Of a DNA stretch of 11,584 nucleotides, positions 6,430 to 11,584 are shown one piece after another. This DNA is from Lachnospiraceae bacterium UBA4260 (GTDB lineage: Bacteria; Bacillota; Clostridia; Lachnospirales; Lachnospiraceae): positions 1-11,584 of the forward strand of contig DGWK01000020.1 of assembly GCA_002395235.1 (NCBI GenBank). The letters are read 5' to 3'. Position numbers and translations under genes: made by a program. Position 1 is the first letter of the stretch, and the number at the start of each line of letters is the position of its first letter. Under the pieces are notes generated by a model, which saw only the letters and a list, made by a program, of their open reading frames with translations, was not told where the DNA came from and did no database searches.

Positions 6430-8604
6430 TTATCTGTATACGTAATCTCCTGCTCTGTACTTAGGCGGGATCACGGGAACCTGGATAAAGGACTCGTACT
6501 GTCCGCCTGTGTAGATCAGCTGTCTGCCGTGGTTGTCGGTATCCCATGCCAGAGGCTCGAACCAGCCCTCGCGGATATAGCGGCCCGCGATCTGGACACG
6601 AAGCTTCTCACCCTTGTGGAAGATTCTGGAGGAAGGAACGATCTCGATATCAACAGGAACGATCTCGCCGGGCTGTACCTTGAGTTCTCTCTTGTGTGCC
6701 ATGACAGGCTGTACCAGCTGGCCCTTGACATACTGGGACTCGCTCTTGCTCAGCTCGCGGTGAGAGATGCGGCACTTGCCCCATGCGCCGGGATGAGCCT
6801 CGTTGAGGGTAAACCACGGTACCCAGTTTCCGTCAGCATCTGCCTTCTGGATGTTGATGAACATATCCATGTCGTTGTAGGACTCAGCCGCAACAAACAG
6901 GTGCAGATATGCATATCCGGTGATCTCGGTATCCTCGTCGAATACCATGTCGAACTCGACCTGCTCTGTATTTCCGTCATAAGCAGCCACCGCTTCCTTG
7001 GCAACAGGAGCGTCGTGCATGGTTAGGTTCTTCGGATCAGAAGCGTCAAGATAGAACTTCTTGTACTCGGTTCTCTTAAGCGGGAACTCGTTCTCAGGTC
7101 TTCTGACCTGGTAATCGCAGTCAAATGCGTCCATGACGTCCAGTCTTACCCTGGGGGTCATCTCCCAGCCGTTGTGGATGTCCTTGAGGTAACGGTCATA
7201 GAATCTCTTCAGATCCTCGAGATTCTCGGGTGTATAGGTATCCGGCCACTCGAAATCTCTGTGCGCTCTCATCCATTTTCTCTTGGACTTGCACTTTCGG
7301 AAGGCCTGGAAGGAGCCTCTGAGATGGAAGTGAGACCAGCCTGCGGTCTGGTAAACCGCACAGGTAACCTTGGAGAAATCAGGTCTCTTATCTTCCCAAT
7401 AGCCGTTCATCAGAGGATATTTAATAGCCATATCAACCTGGCTGTCTACGCCGCCGGTACCTGTGACCTGTGCGGAGATGAACTTATTGAAGGAAAGAGC
7501 CGGAACGCCGCCCTCATAGAAAGATTCGCGATAGAGGTCTGTCGTTGACTCCCAAGGAGCAATGCACTCAAGGTGCGGAGGCTGCATGGAAGCGATGCCC
7601 CACTGATGCATAGCTACGCCGGAGTTGCCGGACATGCCGACCTTACCATTGCACCACCACTGCTGTGCTGCCCACTCTACGAAGTCATAGCCGTCTTCTC
7701 TGTCCTGATGTGTGAACATGTGGACGTTGCCCTCAGAATGGCCTGCGCCGCGTACATCGACGTTTGCTACTACGTAGCCGTTGTAGCACCAGTACAACGG
7801 ATCGGGAGACTCAAATTTCGCGAACTTGGATACTGTGTGCGGCGGAACACCCATGATCTGCCACTCGCTCATGCCCTCGCCGGGTCTCTTGCCGAACCAG
7901 GACCAGGAGACGATAACCGGATATTTCTTGGTAGTATCCGCAGGACGATAGAGGTCGCAGTAGATGGTCACGCCGTCTCTCATCTTGACGGGGACATCCT
8001 GGTCGCACATAACGCCGGGCGCGCACTCATAGGTTCTCTGCTTGAACTCAGGGCAGAAACCCTGGCCCATTCTTGCCATGGGATCCTCGGAAGCAGCCAG
8101 GTCAACACTGGGATCAACAGCGGTAGGCTTTCTGGCCACCATGTAAACTGCCTCAAGTTCCTCACCCTTAAAGGTCTCTTTCAGTGTGAAGCGCTCTCTC
8201 ATAGCCAGCTCGTCGTCGTGATCGGACTTGGCGGAGCCAGTCTCCTCGACTGCTGCCGCGGGAGCTGCTGCCGGGGCGGGAGCGGGGGCGGGAGCGGGGG
8301 CGGGAGCTGCTGCCGCGGGTTCTTCTGCCGCTGCTTCCTCATCGTCGTCAAAAGACTCTCCGAGGCACTCCTCAACCACATAGCGGACCGCATCGCCGAA
8401 TGTGGGCTGACGGCGGAATTCCATGTAAGGGATCTCGATGTCAAATTCATCTTCAAGGAATGTTGTGATCTGGGAATACTGAACGGATTTGGCGTTGCAG
8501 TCTTCCACGAATCTGGTGGCCTCAGTCAACTCATCCTGGTTCTTGCCGAACAGCTGAGATGCACGAAGCGCAAGCTGTTTGAAGACGTCCTGTCTGATGC
8601 TCAT
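6430..8604 (-). CDS. ACP-like domain - Pro/Ala linker - CocE/NonD-type serine hydrolase fusion
   Basis: A 724-residue cytoplasmic protein, first gene of the operon. Residues 1-82 resemble an acyl carrier protein: FVEDCNAKSVQYSQI (32-46) aligns with the ACP region around DSL, with Ser40 at the phosphopantetheine site, then FLEDEFDIEIPY and FGDAVRYVVEE match ACP helices 2-4. Residues 88-119 are an acidic then Pro/Ala-rich linker, like swinging-arm linkers in lipoyl and biotinyl proteins. From about 195 a CocE/NonD-type X-Pro-dipeptidyl-peptidase-like hydrolase follows: MRDGVTIYCDLYRP (208-221), NVDVRGAGHSEGN (281-293), nucleophile Ser328 in VGMSGNSGV, and a C-terminal jelly-roll region about 510-715 with VDIEIVPSSRIFHKGEKLRV. 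Members cleave esters or amides. The start at 8604 has AAGGAGGT about nine bases upstream; an in-frame ATG at 8658 lacks one. The exact catalytic Asp and His are not certain. Confidence 0.85.
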   Translation of the reverse strand: MSIRQDVFKQLALRASQLFGKNQDELTEATRFVEDCNAKSVQYSQITTFLEDEFDIEIPYMEFRRQPTFGDAVRYVVEECLGESFDDDEEAAAEEPAAAAPAPAPAPAPAPAAAPAAAVEETGSAKSDHDDELAMRERFTLKETFKGEELEAVYMVARKPTAVDPSVDLAASEDPMARMGQGFCPEFKQRTYECAPGVMCDQDVPVKMRDGVTIYCDLYRPADTTKKYPVIVSWSWFGKRPGEGMSEWQIMGVPPHTVSKFAKFESPDPLYWCYNGYVVANVDVRGAGHSEGNVHMFTHQDREDGYDFVEWAAQQWWCNGKVGMSGNSGVAMHQWGIASMQPPHLECIAPWESTTDLYRESFYEGGVPALSFNKFISAQVTGTGGVDSQVDMAIKYPLMNGYWEDKRPDFSKVTCAVYQTAGWSHFHLRGSFQAFRKCKSKRKWMRAHRDFEWPDTYTPENLEDLKRFYDRYLKDIHNGWEMTPRVRLDVMDAFDCDYQVRRPENEFPLKRTEYKKFYLDASDPKNLTMHDAPVAKEAVAAYDGNTEQVEFDMVFDEDTEITGYAYLHLFVAAESYNDMDMFINIQKADADGNWVPWFTLNEAHPGAWGKCRISHRELSKSESQYVKGQLVQPVMAHKRELKVQPGEIVPVDIEIVPSSRIFHKGEKLRVQIAGRYIREGWFEPLAWDTDNHGRQLIYTGGQYESFIQVPVIPPKYRAGDYVYR
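8272..8307 (-). repeat. 12-bp tandem repeat (three units) encoding Ala-Pro linker
   Basis: Plus-strand units GGGGGCGGGAGC at 8284-8295 and 8296-8307, with a first copy at 8272-8283 differing at one base. Each unit encodes four residues of alternating Ala-Pro on the minus strand. A second short direct repeat (GCTGCTGCCGCGGG-like) flanks it. The frame is kept whatever the copy number, so linker length could vary between strains. Confidence 0.8.
8359..8604 (-). other. ACP-like carrier domain within the fusion (residues 1-82)
   Basis: The codon of the candidate phosphopantetheine serine (Ser40, TCC) is at 8485-8487. In standard ACPs this serine sits in D-S-L; here the triplet is K-S-V, so the serine is kept but the preceding acid is replaced by lysine. 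The acidic helix-2 sequence EDEFDIEIP is almost identical to that of typical ACPs, and the spacing from the serine to it is normal. I call it ACP-like with good confidence; modification of Ser40 is inference. Confidence 0.75.
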
Positions 8605-8679
8605 AAAACACTTACCTCCTTCGTTATGTGTGATACGGATTCCACAAGCTGCTTTCATCTGTCAAAAAGTCATTCACGT

Positions 8680-8696
8680 TTGTGTGATAAAACAAT
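8680..8696 (+). promoter_or_regulatory. Degenerate copy of the operator motif (copy 4, weak)
   Basis: TTGTG, then TGATAA, then AACAAT. The half-site arms and the 6-base spacing fit the motif, but the spacer lacks the TTG found in the other three copies and the right arm has one mismatch. It would lie in the fusion gene leader, about 76 bases before the start codon. Confidence 0.25.
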
Positions 8697-8757
8697 TCTG
8701 ACGATTCTTGAGATTGCGTTTAAACCAAGCGAAATCCCTTGCGAATAGTGTGAATCC

Positions 8758-8786
8758 TTGCTTAATATGCTTAAAGTATATATACT
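8758..8786 (+). promoter_or_regulatory. Predicted promoter of the PucR-type regulator
   Basis: TTGCTT (8758-8763), a 17-base spacer and TATACT (8781-8786). The predicted start is near 8793, giving a leader of about 170 bases that contains operator copy 3 and the tandem 15-bp repeats. It overlaps the divergent promoter at 8775-8803. Confidence 0.5.
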
Positions 8787-8803
8787 TAACTTACGGTTCA
8801 CAA
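8775..8803 (-). promoter_or_regulatory. Predicted promoter of the fusion-hydrolase operon
   Basis: On the minus strand, TTGTGA (8798-8803), a 17-base spacer and TATACT (8775-8780). The start is predicted near 8768, with a leader of about 165 bases. The -35 box lies inside the 11-bp palindrome TCACA-A-TGTGA (8798-8808). The two divergent -10 boxes abut and form the palindrome AGTATATATACT (8775-8786). Confidence 0.6.
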
Positions 8804-8843
8804 TGTGACGCAGTTTAAACCGGCATGCCGTCCGCCGCAAAAT

Positions 8844-8861
8844 ATTGTGCGATTGTACAAT
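8844..8861 (+). promoter_or_regulatory. Operator-like palindrome, copy 3 (regulator/operon intergenic region)
   Basis: ATTGTG, then CGATTG, then TACAAT; five of six arm positions pair. Relative to the operon promoter it is centred about 85 bases upstream of the start, an activator-like place. Relative to the regulator it is in the leader at about +50 to +70, a place suited to autorepression. It is itself enclosed by CGCCG (8833-8837) and CGGCG (8870-8874), which could pair in the regulator mRNA. Confidence 0.55.
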
Positions 8862-8903
8862 TCATAATTCGGCGTTTTGAGAGTAAAGTCCGCGACAGTG
8901 CGG

Positions 8904-8948
8904 GTTGAGATTATTAGATTTGAGACTACGCAGTTTGAGATTACGCTG
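8904..8948 (+). repeat. Three tandem 15-bp repeats in the regulator leader
   Basis: Three contiguous 15-base units: 8904-8918 (GTTGAGATTATTAGA), 8919-8933 (TTTGAGACTACGCAG) and 8934-8948 (TTTGAGATTACGCTG). Units two and three agree at 13 of 15 positions; unit one shares the TTGAGA core. A more distant TTTGAGAGTAAAG lies at 8876-8888. The array ends three bases before the AAGGAG ribosome binding site, so a protein or RNA bound here could affect translation or promoter activity. Confidence 0.65.
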
Positions 8949-8962
8949 ATAAGGAGACAAAT

Positions 8963-10537
8963 ATGAAGTTCAGCCAGTTTTACAGTCTTTTGAAAAAAGA
9001 AATCCCGGATTGCCGTGCACTGCAGGGTAATGACTGCGAGCTCTACTCTTTTAAACCCGTCAACGTCGCCAGCCGGTTTGAGGACGGTCTCCTCTATGCT
9101 CTGTATCTGCCGGAAGACAGCTTTGCTCCCGCTTCCCTCCTCCTCTCAGGGCAGAGCTTTATCCTGTCCGGTACCGATATCCAGTTCGATCACCTGAAAA
9201 TGGCTGACCGGGATCCGGGCACCAACATTCTGTTCGTCACCGGATACACGCTTGTCAATCTGTTCAACATCATCTCCGACATTTTTTACAGGGAAAACCG
9301 ATTCACTTCGCAGCTTCACGACCTCTACGGCATCACCAATTCCGGCGCGGGTCTTCAGGTCCTCATTGATTCCGCGCAGGAAATGCTGGGGTGCCCCATT
9401 GTTGTCATGGATAACAGCTACCGCATTATGGCCATCTCCCTGGGAAATCTCAGGGAAGACGCTCAAGGGCTGCACAGTCAGCAGGAAATGGGCAATATCA
9501 CGGAACACAATCTCCGTAGAATGAAACGGGACAAAATCTACGAACAGCTTCGAAAAGCCCGCGGGCGTATGATGTACAGCAAAGCTCCGGACGCCGATAT
9601 ATGGTGGGTCAACATGCTTGTCACGGTTCACGGCATTGAAGTGGCCGAAATCGGCGTACAGGAGGTGGGGCGCAAGTTCGATGAATATGATTTTCGCTTC
9701 ATCCGTTTTCTGCGGCATATGATCGCGCATGAACTTCAGAGAAACAGCTACCTGCACTCAGACTTCGGCGCGTCCCACGCGATCCTTCTGCGGGAGCTCA
9801 TAGAAGGACGGTTCATCTCCGAAGAAATCGCCGAACGCCGCGCAAAGCTCCTTGGCTGGAAGACACATCCCTATTATTTCATGCTGACAGTTTATGCTGA
9901 GGGAAATCCGGATAATATCACTCAGAAGACCTATGAGATCTTCGTCCACAACCTGACTGCGGTCCTTCCTTACTGCCGCTGGCGGATCACCGATGAAAAT
10001 CTGGTACTGCTGATTCCGAGGCCCAACAATTCCCTCTCCTATTTCCGGGAACTGGAGGCTTTAGAAGAAGTATTGAAGGTCAACCACTTCCGCGCTATTT
10101 TGAGCAACCCTTTCTCTTCTCTTATGGAAGTTAAGAAGGCCTATGATCAGACGATCGCCATCCGCAGACTCCGCGGCGTTATAAGCGACCCCAGGGCTGT
10201 GTGGTTCTATATTGACCATACGCTGCTTCACATGGCGGACCTTCTCAGGGAGAACCACGATCTCTCGGAATTTTGCCACCCTTACATCCAGGACATCTAT
10301 GACTATGACGCCAAGCATGGAACCGATTTTCTCGCGACTCTGAAGGAATACCTGACCAACATCAACAATCCCGGCCTCTGCGCCGCCAATCTTCATATAC
10401 ACAAAAACACGCTCTACTACAGGATCAATAAGATCAGCGACCTGTTCGACCTGGATCTTAACAGCGGCGACCTGCGCATGCGCCTGCAGCTCTCTTTGGA
10501 GCTTCTCAAGATGCGGGGATCCGACGGCTGGTCATGA
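8963..10537 (+). CDS. PucR/CdaR-type transcriptional regulator
   Basis: A 524-residue regulator. The N-terminal region (1-110) is a variable input domain; residues about 130-260 resemble a GAF-type sensor (VLIDSAQEMLGCPIVVMDNSYRIMAIS); about 270-410 match the linker or GGDEF-like region of CdaR/PucR proteins. The C-terminal helix-turn-helix (456-516) has NLHIHKNTLYYRINKI, the hallmark of the PucR C-terminal DNA-binding domain. No transmembrane segment or signal peptide is seen, so it acts in the cytoplasm. GGAG lies six bases before the ATG at 8963. It is transcribed divergently from the operon, the usual position for a regulator of its neighbours. PucR family members often activate catabolic genes in response to the substrate or an intermediate. 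The candidate binding site is the shared ATTGTG...CACAAT palindrome, which is unproven. The ligand is unknown. Confidence 0.85.
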   Translation: MKFSQFYSLLKKEIPDCRALQGNDCELYSFKPVNVASRFEDGLLYALYLPEDSFAPASLLLSGQSFILSGTDIQFDHLKMADRDPGTNILFVTGYTLVNLFNIISDIFYRENRFTSQLHDLYGITNSGAGLQVLIDSAQEMLGCPIVVMDNSYRIMAISLGNLREDAQGLHSQQEMGNITEHNLRRMKRDKIYEQLRKARGRMMYSKAPDADIWWVNMLVTVHGIEVAEIGVQEVGRKFDEYDFRFIRFLRHMIAHELQRNSYLHSDFGASHAILLRELIEGRFISEEIAERRAKLLGWKTHPYYFMLTVYAEGNPDNITQKTYEIFVHNLTAVLPYCRWRITDENLVLLIPRPNNSLSYFRELEALEEVLKVNHFRAILSNPFSSLMEVKKAYDQTIAIRRLRGVISDPRAVWFYIDHTLLHMADLLRENHDLSEFCHPYIQDIYDYDAKHGTDFLATLKEYLTNINNPGLCAANLHIHKNTLYYRINKISDLFDLDLNSGDLRMRLQLSLELLKMRGSDGWS

Positions 10538-10563
10538 TTCCGGAGCCCGCAGATCCTCCGCTC

Positions 10564-10598
10564 AAAAAAAGGTACCGAATCCTCCCGGATCCGGTACC
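10564..10598. terminator. Bidirectional terminator between convergent genes
   Basis: GGTACCGAATCC (10571-10582) pairs with GGATCCGGTACC (10587-10598), 11 of 12 positions, around a TCCC loop. The A-run at 10564-10570 gives seven T's for minus-strand transcripts coming from the alcohol dehydrogenase. On the plus strand the tail CTTCTTATTT (10599 onwards) is weaker but usable for the regulator. Confidence 0.8.
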
Positions 10599-10630
10599 CT
10601 TCTTATTTAAACTATATTTTCTTATTCAGA

Positions 10631-11584
10631 TCAGAAATCTACATCCAGATCATAGTAGCAGCACTTCAGGAGCTTCTCCATCTCCTCCTGGCTGGGCTGT
10701 CTGGGGTTGGAACCTGTGCAGGCATCCAGGATCGCGTTCGCCGCGATGTCGTGGAGTCTCTCAAGGAATACATTCTCCGGAACGAATCCCTGCTCTGCAT
10801 AGTAGCTGTCTGCGCCGTAGTTCTTGATGCAGTGAGGGATGTTCAGCTGATCGTTCATGCCGCGCAGATAAGCGATGAGCGCTGCGACTTTCTCGTCCTC
10901 TGTGTTTCCTTCGAGGTGCATGTAGTCAGCGATCACGGCATATCTCTTCTTTGCCTCTTCGTTCTTCGCGTTGAAAGCGATGACCTTGGGCAGGTACATA
11001 GCATTGGCGGCACCGTGGATGATGTGTGCGCCGTAGTCTGCAAAGACAGCGCCGGTCTTGTGAGCCATGGAGTGAACAATGCCCAGAAGTCCGGAGGAGA
11101 AAGCGATACCTGCAAGACACTGAGCGCTGTGCATGTCATCGCGTGCCTGCATGTCGCCGTTGTAGGAGTTGACCAGATCTCTCTGGATCATCTCGATCGC
11201 GCGGATCGCGGGAGCGTCTGTGAAGTCACTGTGTACAGTGGATACATAAGCCTCGATCGCATGAGTCATGGCGTCCATACCTGTGTGTGCGACGAGCTTC
11301 TTGGGCATGGTCTCTGCCAGCTCGGGATCTACGATCGCTACATCGGGAGTGATCTGGAAGTCGGCGATGGGATACTTGATGCCCTTCTCATAGTTTGTGA
11401 TGATGGAGAAAGCGGTAACTTCCGTAGCGGTTCCGGATGTGGAGGAAACAGCGCAGAAGTGAGCCTTGGTTCTGAGTTTGGGAAGTCCGAAGACCTTGCA
11501 CATATCTTCGAATGTTGTCTCCGGATACTCATATTTGATCCACATAGCTTTTGCAGCGTCGATGGGAGAACCGCCGCCGATGGC
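10631..11584 (-). CDS. Iron-containing alcohol dehydrogenase (partial, N-terminus outside window)
   Basis: The last 317 residues of a group III, iron-dependent NAD(P)H alcohol dehydrogenase; the family is about 390 residues, so roughly 70 N-terminal residues lie beyond the right edge. The visible part starts inside the nucleotide-binding motif GGGSPIDAAKA. Next come STSGTATEVTAFSIIT, GMDAMTHAIEAY (metal ligands Asp and His four apart), GIVHSMAHKTGAVF and HIIHGAANAMYLPKV with further His ligands. The sequence is close to stand-alone butanol/aldehyde-reducing types and to the AdhE C-terminal domain, but cannot be assigned to a substrate. It is convergent with the regulator and not part of the acyl operon. 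It could reduce aldehydes to alcohols during fermentation. No copy of the shared operator motif is visible near it, and its promoter is out of the window. Confidence 0.85.
   Translation of the reverse strand, partial: AIGGGSPIDAAKAMWIKYEYPETTFEDMCKVFGLPKLRTKAHFCAVSSTSGTATEVTAFSIITNYEKGIKYPIADFQITPDVAIVDPELAETMPKKLVAHTGMDAMTHAIEAYVSTVHSDFTDAPAIRAIEMIQRDLVNSYNGDMQARDDMHSAQCLAGIAFSSGLLGIVHSMAHKTGAVFADYGAHIIHGAANAMYLPKVIAFNAKNEEAKKRYAVIADYMHLEGNTEDEKVAALIAYLRGMNDQLNIPHCIKNYGADSYYAEQGFVPENVFLERLHDIAANAILDACTGSNPRQPSQEEMEKLLKCCYYDLDVDF

Larger units (their letters stand above)
8718..8820. repeat. Two GTTTAAAC palindromes flanking the divergent promoters
   Basis: The 8-bp palindrome GTTTAAAC occurs at 8718-8725 and 8813-8820, each followed by C. 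A perfect 10-bp palindrome, CGGCATGCCG (8821-8830), directly follows the second. Their positions on both sides of the overlapping promoters suggest binding sites, but nothing proves it. Confidence 0.4.

Noticed and set aside
8272..8307. CRISPR or mobile-element repeat
   Set aside because: The repeat is tandem, in-frame and inside a coding linker, without spacers or a transposase gene nearby.
8605..8658. Extended start for the fusion protein at 8658
   Set aside because: There is no ribosome binding site before 8658, the added residues do not fit the ACP domain, and 8604 has a strong AAGGAGGT.
7573..8748. A 391-codon open frame on the plus strand opposite the fusion gene
   Set aside because: It is antisense to a well-supported gene with clear family motifs. 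Its translation is Cys/Gly-rich with no recognisable domain, a typical shadow of GC-rich coding DNA. Similar plus-strand frames at 675-1649 and 5056-6033 were rejected for the same reason.

Overview
The window looks like a chromosomal segment of an anaerobic Gram-positive bacterium of the class Clostridia, most likely a Lachnospiraceae-like gut or rumen fermenter. This rests on GGAGG-type ribosome binding sites throughout, a butyrate-kinase-family gene, a clostridial PucR-type regulator, an oxygen-sensitive-type iron alcohol dehydrogenase, and a double-glycine-leader SH3 peptide. No tRNA, rRNA, CRISPR array, insertion sequence or phage gene was seen. The assignment to a group is inference.

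Layout. 55-363 (-) is a small double-glycine-leader SH3-domain protein with its own presumed promoter. A strong symmetric terminator (578-624) separates it from an MFS carboxylate-type transporter, 687-1997 (-), which has its own promoter and two palindromic operator-like sites. A terminator (about 2281-2320) then closes a six-gene minus-strand operon that runs 8604 -> 2349. In order of transcription it holds: a 724-residue fusion of an acyl-carrier-protein-like domain, a Pro/Ala linker and a CocE/NonD-type serine hydrolase; a holo-ACP synthase; a phosphotransacylase; a butyrate-kinase-family acyl kinase; an HSL-family esterase; and a small membrane protein. Divergent from it, on the plus strand, is a PucR/CdaR-type regulator (8963-10537). 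A bidirectional terminator (10564-10598) separates that from a truncated iron-containing alcohol dehydrogenase that runs off the right edge on the minus strand.

How it may work together (inference). The operon encodes a carrier domain, the enzyme family that arms carriers with phosphopantetheine, a serine acyl-hydrolase on the same polypeptide as the carrier, and then the two enzymes that turn an acyl thioester into acyl phosphate and then carboxylate plus ATP. One coherent reading is that an imported ester or amide substrate acylates the hydrolase serine, the acyl group is captured on the tethered carrier arm rather than lost to water, and the phosphotransacylase and kinase recover its energy as ATP. 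A simpler reading is that the carrier domain is vestigial or structural and the locus only hydrolyses esters. The MFS transporter shares an operator-like motif with the operon (ATTGTG, three variable bases, TTG, then YACAAY), so it probably belongs to the same regulon, with the PucR protein as the obvious candidate regulator.

The intergenic region 8605-8962 is dense with signals: two divergent promoters whose -10 boxes form one palindrome, one good and one poor copy of the shared motif, two GTTTAAAC palindromes, and three tandem 15-bp repeats just before the regulator's ribosome binding site.
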